The notes under the pieces are model-generated. The model did no database searches and was not told where the DNA came from. It saw only the letters and a program-made list of their open reading frames with translations. Of a stretch of DNA of 51,679 bases, positions 29,551-38,097 are shown one piece after another. The stretch comes from Clostridia bacterium (GTDB taxonomy: Bacteria; Bacillota; Clostridia; TANB77; CAG-508): assembly GCA_017458285.1 (NCBI GenBank), contig JAFTFU010000072.1, positions 1 through 51,679 on the forward strand. Reading direction: 5' to 3'. The first letter of the stretch is position 1; every line of letters begins with the position of its first letter. A program made the translations under genes and the position numbers.

Positions 29551-29727
29551 CATTTTGTTTAAGTAAACGCACTTACTCTGCTCTCTGATAAAAAATGTTG
29601 TTTTTTTATTTTTACACATTTTGTCTCAGTAACGCACTTACTCTGCTCTCTGATAAAAAATGTTGTTTTTTTTACATTTTGTTTAAGTAGACTCATTTTT
29701 TTGCTCTCTGGCAAAAAATGTGCATTT
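29551..29727. repeat. Three tandem diverged repeats
   Basis: Units begin CATTTTGT at 29551, 29617 and 29675. Copies 1 and 2 share CGCACTTACTCTGCTCTCTG followed by ATAAAAAATGTTGTTTTTT; copy 3 keeps CATTTTGTTTAAGTAGAC and GCTCTCTGGCAAAAAATG. Each begins and ends with CATTTT/AAAATG-like ends, which can pair. Confidence 0.85.
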
Positions 29728-29785
29728 TAATAGGATTAATTTTTTATCTCAGTTTATTTTATAATTTTTAAATGACTAAAAAAAA

Positions 29786-29803
29786 GAATGCGTAATCGCA
29801 TCC
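29786..29803 (-). terminator. rpsU terminator
   Basis: GAATGCG (29786-29792) with CGCATCC (29797-29803), loop TAAT; on the - strand it is followed by CTTTTTTTAG. Nine bases after the rpsU stop. Confidence 0.8.
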
Positions 29804-29811
29804 TTTAATTT

Positions 29812-29982
29812 TTAGAATTTTCTTTTTCTTGCAGCCTCTGATTTTTTCTTTCTCTTTACACTAGGTTTTTCATAGTGTTCTCTTTTACGTACTTCTTGAA
29901 GTACCCCATTTCTTGCACATTGTCTTTTAAACCTTTTTAAGGCTTCTTCTATATTTCCATTATTAACTTTTATTTCTGACAT
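29812..29982 (-). CDS. rpsU: 30S ribosomal protein S21
   Basis: 56 aa, normal length: begins [20 protein letters not shown], continues [20 protein letters not shown] and ends in a basic tail ARKRKF. S21 sits near the anti-Shine-Dalgarno region and helps initiation. The SD is strong (AAGGAGGGG). Own promoter and terminator, so a monocistronic unit, unlike the common rpsU-yqeY or dnaG linkage. Confidence 0.97.
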   Translation of the reverse strand: MSEIKVNNGNIEEALKRFKRQCARNGVLQEVRKREHYEKPSVKRKKKSEAARKRKF

Positions 29983-30093
29983 TAACTATTCCCCTCCTTC
30001 CGGCTCTTAAGCACTTTTTGTGGGAGTTTTTCATTTGATAAATAGCTTAAACTTTGCTTATACTCTTTATCGCTAACCCTTATTACGTATTAT

Positions 30094-30122
30094 ATTATAA
30101 CTAATTTCGAATACGTTGTCAA
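30094..30122 (-). promoter_or_regulatory. rpsU promoter
   Basis: On the - strand: TTGACA (30122-30117), a 17-bp spacer and TATAAT (30099-30094), a perfect consensus. The leader is about 105 nt and contains complementary GTTTAAGC and GCTTAAG segments, which could form a stem before the SD. Confidence 0.8.
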
Positions 30123-30191
30123 TAGAAAATTTAAAGAATAATTGTGTTTTATTTTAAATATACCTATTTTACTGCTTAAATTAGCTGATTT

Positions 30192-30713
30192 CTATAATTC
30201 TATTTCTATCACTTTTTTTTCTTTTATTGATTTTTTTACATCTATTATTCTTTGATTGCTCGAACCTCTAAATTTCAAATTCAAATCTTTTTTATCTTCC
30301 TCAAATTTTCCATCGACAAGAACATCTATATATGAAATTAATTCTTTTGTAATTTTACTTTTTTTATACATTTTATCCATTACGTCTCTGTCAAACGTAA
30401 AACCTGTATAGCACCATATGTCTTTTTCAGGATGTTTTGCCTTAACTTGTCTTAAAAGTGGCAATAATCCCTCTTGATTAACAGGTTCAAGAGGTTCTCC
30501 TCCCAAAAGTGATAATCCTTTTATATATGGCTTATCTAATTCTTTCATTACTTTTTCTATAGTTTCTTGAGTAAACGGATTTCCAAAATTAAAGTCCCAC
30601 GCTTCTTGATTAAAACAATTTTTGCAATGATGATTGCATCCACTTACAAACAAAGAAACTCTTACTCCCAAACCGTTTGCTACATCTGCTATTTTTAAAT
30701 CCGCATAATTCAT
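30192..30713 (-). CDS. nrdG: Anaerobic ribonucleotide reductase activating protein
   Basis: 173 aa radical SAM enzyme. Cluster motif CNHHCKNC (C26, C30, C33), GGEPL SAM-binding motif (LSLLGGEPLEP) and the typical KDIWCYTGFTFD. It makes the glycyl radical in NrdD under anoxia. The ATG at 30713 has SD AAAGGGA 8 nt upstream; two ATGs just before it are too close. nrdD is not in this window, so the pair is separated. Confidence 0.93.
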   Translation of the reverse strand: MNYADLKIADVANGLGVRVSLFVSGCNHHCKNCFNQEAWDFNFGNPFTQETIEKVMKELDKPYIKGLSLLGGEPLEPVNQEGLLPLLRQVKAKHPEKDIWCYTGFTFDRDVMDKMYKKSKITKELISYIDVLVDGKFEEDKKDLNLKFRGSSNQRIIDVKKSIKEKKVIEIEL

Positions 30714-30795
30714 TAGCATCATCCCTTTCCACATTTTCCATAATATATCACACTGTTTTTTCTTCGTCAATAGTTATTTTTCTCAACCTGTTTTT

Positions 30796-31416
30796 CTATA
30801 ATATTTCTTGCATTTTTCCAAATTTTATATTTTCTTTTATAACTATTTTCCATAAAAACATAATTATTAAAAATATTGCAATATTTTTATAATATAAAAT
30901 TGCTATACTACTTACCATTGTAATTATTAATAAAACTATATTTGAAATTTTATTTATATAAATTATGGCTGTTTTATATCCTTTAAAAATATGTATCATA
31001 CTTTTTAAAATTCTACCTCCATCTAGAGGAAAAATCGGAATCAAGTTAAATAACATTATAAGTAAATTTGCATATACTATTTTTTTGTTTGTATTTGGTA
31101 AATATAAAAAAATTAGTATCAATATTAAATTGGTAAGTGGTCCTGCGATTGCTATTGCTATTTTTTTCAGCTCAATTTTCCTTGCATTTTTTATTTTTTC
31201 ATTATAATCTTCTAATTTTAATTTAAAAGAAACAGCTACCCCAAATGGCATTATTTCAACCTTTTCAGGTTTTAGGTCTAACAATATTCCCATTAGCATG
31301 TGCCCCATTTCATGAATTATTGCAAAAATCATTATAATAGAGTATATTTCAATTTGTTTTGTGAAATAAAATACAATTAAAAAAATAAATATTTTTAAAT
31401 CTATGCGTATTCTCAT
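30796..31416 (-). CDS. spoIVFB: SpoIVFB-like intramembrane metalloprotease
   Basis: 206 aa M50 membrane protease. Zinc motif IIHEMGHML (H35, E36, H39); third ligand in NLIPIFPLDGGRIL (D132). In Bacillus, SpoIVFB processes pro-sigma-K in the mother cell under control of SpoIVFA. The gene follows a SpoIVFA-like M23 gene by 55 nt on the same strand, the same order as in Bacillus. No CBS domain. Assignment to SpoIVFB rather than a general M50 protease rests on size and neighbour. Confidence 0.85.
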   Translation of the reverse strand: MRIRIDLKIFIFLIVFYFTKQIEIYSIIMIFAIIHEMGHMLMGILLDLKPEKVEIMPFGVAVSFKLKLEDYNEKIKNARKIELKKIAIAIAGPLTNLILILIFLYLPNTNKKIVYANLLIMLFNLIPIFPLDGGRILKSMIHIFKGYKTAIIYINKISNIVLLIITMVSSIAILYYKNIAIFLIIMFLWKIVIKENIKFGKMQEIL

Positions 31417-31471
31417 AAATTATTTAAATTAGCCTCTTAGCCAACTTCCTCCTTTCTTGTATAACTTAAAT

Positions 31472-32518
31472 TTATAAATCTAAAACAAGTTCAGGATCTA
31501 CATATCTTCCCTCTTTTATGATTTCAAAATGTAGATGTGGTCCTGTTGAGTTTCCAGTTGACCCAACTTCAGCAATTTTTTGTCCTTGTGTTATATTTTC
31601 CCCCTCATTTACGCATAGTTTTAAACAATGGGCGTACAACATAGTTATTCCATTAGTTTCAACTTTTAAATGATTCCCATATCCTCCTTCACTTGATGTA
31701 AGCGTTACTTTTCCATCTGTTGCAGCTTTTATTTCAGTTCCTTGTGCTACTGCCATATCTAATCCAGTATGATATTTTGAAACATAGCTAATGTTAGAGT
31801 CTCTCCATCCAAATCTTGATGTTATTGTTCCGTTTACCGGCTTAATAAAACTTATATTGGACTTTATTTCTTGTGCATCTTTTTTCATCTGCTCTTCTTC
31901 ACTTATAGTTTCATCATTTGAACTTTCTTTATCTGTACCACCTCCAATATTTTCATTATTCTCTGTATTTACATTATCTGTTGCTTGACCATTTTCATTG
32001 CTTGCATCTTTTTGTGATGAACTTGTTTCATCTTGATTTTCGGCTGCAGCTGCATTTGCATTTTGGTTTGCATCTTCTGCTCCTTCTTTGCCAGACTCGG
32101 TTCCTACATCTTCAGTTTCTGTAGCATCTTTATTCTCAATTCCTTCATTTTCACTTTTGACTGATTCTGTTTGATTTTCTTCGCTTAAACTTTCATTTAT
32201 TGACGTATTTATATTTTCACATAAGCTACTTAATCCTTCATACACTTTACTTAAACTTATATCATATTCTAAAATTTTATTTAAATTTTCTCTAACATTT
32301 TCCGAAAAAGCGTAATTACCATTAATTATAAAATAAAAAATAAAGTATAAACCCAAACACACTAAAATCTGATTTTTCATTTTCCTTAAAATGCTTTTAT
32401 TCGGCTTATTTTCTACGCTAAATCTTGCTCTTTGAGTTTTATTTTCATTTTCCATTTTTCTATTATATATTTCTTCTGCTCGTCTAATTTTTTCTTCTAC
32501 GGACATCATTCTTTCCAA
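31472..32518 (-). CDS. spoIVFA: SpoIVFA-like membrane protein with intact M23 (LytM) peptidase domain
   Basis: 348 aa. Basic/charged cytoplasmic part (1-48), one transmembrane helix (about 49-66), a long acidic low-complexity linker rich in Glu/Asn/Ala (about 105-210), then a C-terminal M23 domain (about 220-345) with HTGLD, LYAHC and GPHLHFE, so all zinc/catalytic positions are present. It may be an active endopeptidase rather than only a scaffold. The start is TTG 32518 with SD AGGGGGAA; ATG 32509 is an alternative. The spoIVFB-like gene is next. Another reading is a SpoIIQ-like or general M23 protein. Confidence 0.75.
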   Translation of the reverse strand: MERMMSVEEKIRRAEEIYNRKMENENKTQRARFSVENKPNKSILRKMKNQILVCLGLYFIFYFIINGNYAFSENVRENLNKILEYDISLSKVYEGLSSLCENINTSINESLSEENQTESVKSENEGIENKDATETEDVGTESGKEGAEDANQNANAAAAENQDETSSSQKDASNENGQATDNVNTENNENIGGGTDKESSNDETISEEEQMKKDAQEIKSNISFIKPVNGTITSRFGWRDSNISYVSKYHTGLDMAVAQGTEIKAATDGKVTLTSSEGGYGNHLKVETNGITMLYAHCLKLCVNEGENITQGQKIAEVGSTGNSTGPHLHFEIIKEGRYVDPELVLDL

Positions 32519-32579
32519 AAAAATTCCCCCTTTTCCTTCGTCATATTAATGTATATGATTTAAAAAAGGGGTTTATGTT

Positions 32580-32918
32580 TTAAAATATAAAATTTAATGT
32601 TAAACTAAAAAGGAACATTAATGTCATTATGACACTATATTTTTTTAATGCTTTATATTTAGCATTTTCTTTTTTATTACCAAACAATTTCTTATTTTCA
32701 AATCCATTTTCATAGCTAGAAATTAACATTTCCGCTTCTTTTATAACAAAGTCTTTTCCTTTGTTTTTTATCTCTTGTGCACTTGAATCATTATTTTTGT
32801 CTACCATTTCAAACATTTTTGCATATTGTGCTGATTTTAGAATTACAATGGCTTCTTCAACTATATTAGACGGCATATTTTTTAAAACTACAATATTTTT
32901 CATATCACTTTTTTGCAT
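32580..32918 (-). CDS. Small C-terminally membrane-anchored protein
   Basis: 112 aa. The N-terminal segment KNIVVLKNMPSNIVEEAIVILK and the later GKDFVIKEAEMLISSYE occur in small conserved clostridial proteins of unknown function, to my recollection. A C-terminal helix (about residues 92-112) would anchor it with the N-terminus inside. SD GAGAGG lies a little far from ATG 32918. It sits between the spoIVFA-like gene and the surface protein gene, all on one strand. Confidence 0.65.
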   Translation of the reverse strand: MQKSDMKNIVVLKNMPSNIVEEAIVILKSAQYAKMFEMVDKNNDSSAQEIKNKGKDFVIKEAEMLISSYENGFENKKLFGNKKENAKYKALKKYSVIMTLMFLFSLTLNFIF

Positions 32919-32984
32919 AATATCTAAACCTCTCTATCAAAATTCTAATTATAGTTTTGCCATTTTTTTACTTACTTATACACA

Positions 32985-35567
32985 TTAAAAGCCTGTTTTA
33001 GGTAATTTTTTAACCACCTCCTCAAATATAACAGTTTGCATTTTGTCTTCATCAGTTACATTATAACCTTTGAATGTACTGCTTACCTTTGTTTTATTTA
33101 CTATAATATCTTTTGCTTGACTATCTTCGTTTACTTTTGCATATAAATATGGTGTAATGCTTGAACTAAATCCTTTTTCAACTCTACCAAATTCTGTTTT
33201 TATTTCTGTAATGTATTCATCATCTTCTAATGATATTTCTGAAAAGTCTATGAATTTACTTTCTTTTGAATTTAAATTTTCTTGAAATAATCTAAAATCG
33301 TTTTTATTTGTTTTATAATAAAGATTGTAATTTAATTCCTGATTATATGTACCAGTTACAAAACCACTTATTCTTACATAATCTGTTGGTAAATATTCAT
33401 ACCATGTAAAATTATCTAAATATGTATTTCCTGTATTTTTTATATTGAACTTATACTCAATTTCTTGATTCTTCTCTGCTTGCTCAGGTCCTTGTTTTTC
33501 TATAGAAACTTTAGGGTTTTCTGATTTGTTTTTTATCTTAAGTTTTACAATTTCATTATTTTCCTTTATTTCTGCTTTATATTCTTTTGTATTTAATAAA
33601 TAAAATTCTCCAGATGCTTTTTCTCTTACTTTATAAGTACCTTTTTCTAAATCTTTTGTAATTGCTAATCCTTGCGCATTTGTTTTTATTTCTTGAACTA
33701 ATTGATTTTCTGAATTGTATATTTCAAATACAACGTCTTTTATTGGCGTTCCTGCTGGCGTTTTCAATATTTGATTGTAATCTTCGCTTAATTTAAATAT
33801 TTCAATTTTTCCTTTTATTTTTTCGTTTTCAAAAACTATATTTTTTATTTGATTCTCTTCTAATACAACTTCTTGTGTTTCTTCATTTAAAACATACATT
33901 TCTTGCGTTTCTTTTTCTCTTAACTTTAATTTTGAATAATCTCTTATTGCATAATTTTTAGTTATTGCTTCTCCATTTTCATCCGTTATTATTGTTTCTA
34001 ATATATTTTCGTTTTCATCTAATACGTCAAACTTAACTCCTTGTAATTTTACTTGATTATTATCCTTGTCTATTTTTATTACTTTAATTTGACCTTTTTT
34101 TAATTCATTTTCTATTGTAATTTCGCATGTTTCATCTGCTGTTATTTGTATTTGCCTTTCCTCTGTATCTAAATTGTATCCTTCATTTGTTTTTTTCTCT
34201 ATTAATTTATATTTTCCTGTTCTTAAGTTTTCTAATTTAATTTCGCCATTTTTATCTGTTGTGTATATTCCTATTATTTTTCCTAACTCTTCGGAATATA
34301 ATTCAAATTCTACTCCTTCTAATTTTATTTGATTATCGTCTTTATCAACTTTTGTTATAATTAAATTTCCTTTTTTATGGCTGTTTGTTATATTTATTTG
34401 TGTTGTTTTGTTATATTTTATGTTTGCATCAAATATTTTATCATTTAAATTATATTCTTCATTTGCTTTTATTTCTTTTACTTTGTATAAGCCTTGCACT
34501 AATCCTGTAAATACTGCCTCACCTTTTTCGTTTGTAGTTTGTTTTGCAACTTCTATTCCGTTTTCATTTAAAACTTGAAATGTTACTCCGTTAATTGGTT
34601 TTAATGTTTCTTCATCTGTTTTAATTATAATTAATTTTCCTGTGTTTACGGCTATTTGTAAATCTGCCGTACCTAAAATATCTTCAAATTTTTCATATGC
34701 TACAGCATAATTTTGAGTATTTGCAATTCTTGTTTTTCCATAGAATACTGGATATGTTTTACACTGTGCTTTAATTTTAATACTTACATTTATATTTTTA
34801 TTCATTTGTTCTTTTGGTATTTTTATTTTAAAATTATTAGATCCATTAAAATTTTGTGCTTTGTTTCCATTTACATCTGTAATTATCGCTCCTTCCGGAA
34901 GCCCTGATGTGCTTACTATTTCATACCCTGAAATCTCAACTGATGTATTTACTTTGTATTCTTGCGAATAATAATTTTCTTCTTCTACCAAGTTTCCTAC
35001 TTTACTTGTTGTAACTTGCCCGCTAAATTGTTTTTGCGTTCCATTTCTTCCTATGTCTACTAATTTTACAATAGCATTTGCCATTGCAGTTCCTCTTTCG
35101 TCTGCTCCTCTGTATCTTTTTTCTGCATCATAATTATTTAGAATAGAATACACCGCTTGTTTTGTTACTAAAAATGCATCATACTCATCATATAATCCCA
35201 TTTCTTGAGGCGTTTTATATGGAAATCCATTTGATACAACTCTCCATATTCTTTCATCTAAATCTTTAGATATATCTACATCATATTCTGAATAATCTCC
35301 TTCCGCTAGTCCAACACCTGGTAAATCTGGGTTTAAACAATATGCTGGATATTCTTTTCCATTTTCTTTGTATACTACATATACTCCTGTAATATATGAC
35401 CAAATACCTTGACTTTCTTTATAATATTGCAAATGCATTTCACATCTGCCTTTTGTTACAATAGTTGATTCTTCTGCTTTAGTTGCCGCAAATATCGTAT
35501 TTGAAAATGATGTGATTAGAGTAATTATAAGCATCACTATTGTAAATATTTTTTTCTTTATTTTCAT
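32985..35567 (-). CDS. Thioester/CnaB-repeat surface protein ending in LPKTGF
   Basis: 860 aa. Signal peptide at 1-27. A thioester-domain-like N-part (about 35-180) has the Cys in YPAYCLNPD (C77) and TKQAVYSIL (Q137), where classical domains read TQxA. Four CnaB/SpaA-type domains follow at about 310-395, 400-488, 491-583 and 585-682, each with the Lys (IIKTD, ITKVD, VIKID, IFKLS) and Glu (VKE, IEK, REK) expected for isopeptide bonds. A DUF11-like domain spans about 684-850. The protein stops one residue after LPKTG, with no hydrophobic helix or basic tail. A sortase gene is directly upstream on the same strand, so this is very likely its substrate. Adhesin or pilin-like role inferred. Confidence 0.85.
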   Translation of the reverse strand: MKIKKKIFTIVMLIITLITSFSNTIFAATKAEESTIVTKGRCEMHLQYYKESQGIWSYITGVYVVYKENGKEYPAYCLNPDLPGVGLAEGDYSEYDVDISKDLDERIWRVVSNGFPYKTPQEMGLYDEYDAFLVTKQAVYSILNNYDAEKRYRGADERGTAMANAIVKLVDIGRNGTQKQFSGQVTTSKVGNLVEEENYYSQEYKVNTSVEISGYEIVSTSGLPEGAIITDVNGNKAQNFNGSNNFKIKIPKEQMNKNINVSIKIKAQCKTYPVFYGKTRIANTQNYAVAYEKFEDILGTADLQIAVNTGKLIIIKTDEETLKPINGVTFQVLNENGIEVAKQTTNEKGEAVFTGLVQGLYKVKEIKANEEYNLNDKIFDANIKYNKTTQINITNSHKKGNLIITKVDKDDNQIKLEGVEFELYSEELGKIIGIYTTDKNGEIKLENLRTGKYKLIEKKTNEGYNLDTEERQIQITADETCEITIENELKKGQIKVIKIDKDNNQVKLQGVKFDVLDENENILETIITDENGEAITKNYAIRDYSKLKLREKETQEMYVLNEETQEVVLEENQIKNIVFENEKIKGKIEIFKLSEDYNQILKTPAGTPIKDVVFEIYNSENQLVQEIKTNAQGLAITKDLEKGTYKVREKASGEFYLLNTKEYKAEIKENNEIVKLKIKNKSENPKVSIEKQGPEQAEKNQEIEYKFNIKNTGNTYLDNFTWYEYLPTDYVRISGFVTGTYNQELNYNLYYKTNKNDFRLFQENLNSKESKFIDFSEISLEDDEYITEIKTEFGRVEKGFSSSITPYLYAKVNEDSQAKDIIVNKTKVSSTFKGYNVTDEDKMQTVIFEEVVKKLPKTGF

Positions 35568-35693
35568 TCTTTCTATAATTCCTTGTATAATATATTTAGG
35601 TTTTTAAGGATACCTATAAACCTTTATAGATAATAATAGTGTTTTCTATAATATTTTTAGCATATTTTATAACTATAACAAATAATTTATTTT

Positions 35694-36290
35694 TTAAAAT
35701 TTTTCTATCGCTTGTACGCATCTTCTATATCCTGGTTTATTTTCAATACATGTAATTAATGTAATTTTATTTTCATTAGTATCTTGTAAATAGCTCCAGT
35801 CAATATCACTTATTTGTGTATTTAAATTTACAATATAACTTTTTTTATTTTGTCTATATGTATAAATTATTTCATCTCCAATTTGGAGTTTATCTAAATC
35901 TTTAAAGTAATTTACATCAAAACCTCTATTATGTGCTGCTAAGCCTATATTTCCTTCTGCTTTTGATGTCTCAGTAAAATGTCCTATAAATTTATTTAAT
36001 GTTGCCATTTCTGTTCCTTCTGAAATTTGTGCATTTAATGAAATTGAAGGAATTTCTAATGACCATTGAACTATTTCTTTATTGTTTTCATCTGTATTTT
36101 CTTCTGTTAATTCTTCCGAAGTTTCTTCTTGTATTTCTTCTGTATTTTCTTTACTTATCGTAGTTTGTTCTTCAGTATTACTTTTTGCCTTAACTATCGT
36201 GCTATTATTTTGCAATCCGAAAATTATCACTCCCAATATTATGATAGCTAAAACAACCGTTACTAAATTTATTGCTTTTTTAGAGTACAT
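35694..36290 (-). CDS. Class D-like sortase
   Basis: 198 aa. N-terminal membrane anchor (about 7-26), acidic Glu/Thr-rich linker (35-72), then the sortase domain: SLEIPSISLNAQISEGTE, catalytic His in GLAAHNRG, Cys in ITLITCIE, Arg in GYRRCVQA. It cleaves LPXTG-type signals and joins them to wall or another protein. SD AAAGGAGGTGA precedes ATG 36290. The likely substrate is encoded 126 nt downstream. Confidence 0.92.
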   Translation of the reverse strand: MYSKKAINLVTVVLAIIILGVIIFGLQNNSTIVKAKSNTEEQTTISKENTEEIQEETSEELTEENTDENNKEIVQWSLEIPSISLNAQISEGTEMATLNKFIGHFTETSKAEGNIGLAAHNRGFDVNYFKDLDKLQIGDEIIYTYRQNKKSYIVNLNTQISDIDWSYLQDTNENKITLITCIENKPGYRRCVQAIEKF

Positions 36291-36398
36291 CCATCCAGTT
36301 CACCTCCTTTGCTATTTGATTTATTTTTTGATTAAGTTTTAGATTTAAACTTATTGAAAAAATCTTTTTGAATTTTTTGATAAAAATTTTATGTTTCC

Positions 36399-36427
36399 AT
36401 ATTACTACATCTTTTTTATCTTGTAAA
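36399..36427 (-). promoter_or_regulatory. Sortase promoter
   Basis: On the - strand: TTTACA (36427-36422), a 17-bp spacer and TAATAT (36404-36399); leader of about 100 nt. Confidence 0.4.
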
Positions 36428-36538
36428 GCTTTTTTTATCGACAAAAAAAGACATGTGTTTCGACAAATTTTAGTTCATTTTATTTAAAATACTGCGATTA
36501 ACTATTATTGTTATTTTGAAAAAATTTTTTTATTTTTC

Positions 36539-36566
36539 TTGACTTTTTGCTAAGTAATGTTATTAT
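36539..36566 (+). promoter_or_regulatory. HD-GYP gene promoter
   Basis: TTGACT (36539-36544), a 16-bp spacer and TATTAT (36561-36566), about 25 nt before SD GAAAGGAA. Confidence 0.5.
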
Positions 36567-36596
36567 ATTACATATACAAATGAAAGGAAAAAAATT

Positions 36597-37526
36597 ATGA
36601 ATACTAATATGGAATTTGATTTTTATGACGCATCTACATTAAAATCATATAATTTAGATAAGACAATTCAATATCAATTAAGCTTATTGGATACATTAGA
36701 TGTTTATACTAGAAAGCATTGTGAAAATGTAGCAAATATCACTTGTAGATTATGTGAATATTTACACTGTTCTAAAACTTTTACTGTTTATTGTACTATT
36801 TGTGCTTATTTGCATGATTTAGGAAAAGTTTTTGTTCCAGCTAGTATATTGCAAAAAAATGGTCCTTTAACAGATGAAGAATATGAAATTATGAAAAAAC
36901 ATACAACAAATGGTTACAATATGTGCATGAAAGACTTAGCTTTACGTCCATATGCTGCAGGACCATTATATCATCACGAAGCTTTAAATGGTACAGGATA
37001 TCCTAATAAATTACACACAAAACAAATACCTCTAGAAGGACAAATAATTCGTGTGGCTGATGAATTTGATGCATTAGTAAGTAAGCGTCAATATAAAAGC
37101 CACATCAATATCTCTGATGCTTTAAAAATTATCATAGAAAATTGTAGTCCTTTAGATTCTAAAAGTAAAGTTGCTTATGAAAGGCTTGGAAAAAATAATC
37201 CTCACATTGTTAAAAAACTTTTTAAAGTTGTATTAGAAGATATAAATTATGAAATTTACTGTGTTGAAGGATACGTTTCTTCTTTACAATCTAATATTAA
37301 AAGATTGGAGCATATTAAATCTTATGAAGAAATGTATAAAAAGGCTAAAAGCGAGAAGCAGAAAAATAAATATCTTGATTGGATGAAGTCTATGTTTAAT
37401 CAAGGCGAAACAGTTGAAAATTATAAAAATGTTTTAAGCGACTATGAAAATGCTTTTTCGTATAGAAAGAAAATATTAGATGATTTAAAAAATGAATGCA
37501 AAAAAGTAAAAAAATTAAAGGTGTAG
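36597..37526 (+). CDS. HD-GYP domain protein (probable cyclic-di-GMP phosphodiesterase)
   Basis: 309 aa. HD-GYP motifs in order: RKHCENVANIT, CAYLHDLGKVFVP, GPLTDEEYEIMKKHTTNGY, YHHEALNGTGYPNKL (the HHE...GYP core) and IRVADEFDAL. No receiver or other N-terminal sensor is present; the C-terminal third (about 215-309) is a charged, probably helical region. It would degrade cyclic-di-GMP. One of few + strand genes in this part, with its own promoter and terminator: a single-gene unit. Confidence 0.88.
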   Translation: MNTNMEFDFYDASTLKSYNLDKTIQYQLSLLDTLDVYTRKHCENVANITCRLCEYLHCSKTFTVYCTICAYLHDLGKVFVPASILQKNGPLTDEEYEIMKKHTTNGYNMCMKDLALRPYAAGPLYHHEALNGTGYPNKLHTKQIPLEGQIIRVADEFDALVSKRQYKSHINISDALKIIIENCSPLDSKSKVAYERLGKNNPHIVKKLFKVVLEDINYEIYCVEGYVSSLQSNIKRLEHIKSYEEMYKKAKSEKQKNKYLDWMKSMFNQGETVENYKNVLSDYENAFSYRKKILDDLKNECKKVKKLKV

Positions 37527-37540
37527 ATTTATACACCTTT
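37517..37540 (+). terminator. Terminator overlapping the HD-GYP stop codon
   Basis: AAAGGTGTA (37517-37525) with TACACCTTT (37532-37540), loop GATTTA, then ATTTTCAG. The stop codon lies in the stem. A second dyad (37556-37564 with 37581-37589) follows and may serve ftsL on the other strand. Confidence 0.6.
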
Positions 37541-37595
37541 ATTTTCAGGGTTTTCTACCAACAATTGTTGACAATCAAACTTGTTGGTAAAGAAC

Positions 37596-38075
37596 CTATT
37601 TAAATATATTCATTATTTTTTCTATTAAACTTTGTGAGCTTTTTTCAATTTCTTCTGCTGAAGTTTCTACATAATCTTCTTTTGGAAGTTCAATGTATAC
37701 TGTTTGTGCTCCTGTTTGTTTTTTCATTCCTAATTGTTCAGAAGCTATTTTTTCTACATTATTTAAATTCAAACTACTTTCTATACTAATTTCTAATTGT
37801 TTGTTTTCTTTTTCTATTGTAGCTAATTGACTTTTTTGCTTTTGTATTTCTTTAAATTCTTCATTTATTACTGAATTTCTATAACTTATAACAAGAAGTG
37901 CAGCAAATGCCAAAATTACTAATGCTACTTGTTTTCTTCTTTTAGCTTTTTCAAGTTTTAATTTTTCTTGATTTATTTGTTGCTTTTTTTCTATTACTTT
38001 AAATTCTTTTTCCTTTGCATTTTTATATTGTTGTTCTTGTTTTCTTGGACTTGTTTCATATTGATATCTTGGCAT
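37596..38075 (-). CDS. ftsL: FtsL/DivIC-like cell division protein
   Basis: 159 aa. Long basic N-terminal cytoplasmic coil (1-48), one transmembrane helix (about 49-65, VALVILAFAALLVISY), then a short extracellular coiled coil with an NVEKIASEQLGM box typical of FtsL/DivIC. It would join the FtsLB/DivIC complex at the septum. It follows rsmH by 22 nt, the FtsL position in division clusters. ftsI/spoVD, normally next, is missing. Confidence 0.82.
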   Translation of the reverse strand: MPRYQYETSPRKQEQQYKNAKEKEFKVIEKKQQINQEKLKLEKAKRRKQVALVILAFAALLVISYRNSVINEEFKEIQKQKSQLATIEKENKQLEISIESSLNLNNVEKIASEQLGMKKQTGAQTVYIELPKEDYVETSAEEIEKSSQSLIEKIMNIFK

Positions 38076-38097
38076 TTACTTCACCTCCTTCTTTTGT

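Larger units (their letters stand above)
29446..29811. other. Intergenic region with three diverged 58-66 bp repeats
   Basis: No gene supported. It contains the three-copy repeat at 29551-29727 and the rpsU terminator at 29786-29803. Confidence 0.6.
36291..36596. other. Divergent intergenic region, sortase / HD-GYP
   Basis: No ORF. It carries the sortase promoter at 36399-36427 and the HD-GYP promoter at 36539-36566, running in opposite directions. Nothing else recognised. Confidence 0.6.

Noticed and set aside
29446..29619. N-terminal extension of the HD protein
   Set aside because: It runs into the tandem repeats and no ribosome site is found; family similarity begins after 29445.
32941..33000. 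Possible frameshift hiding the sorting-signal helix after LPKTGF
   Set aside because: All three frames after the stop are short and not hydrophobic, so no lost tail is visible.
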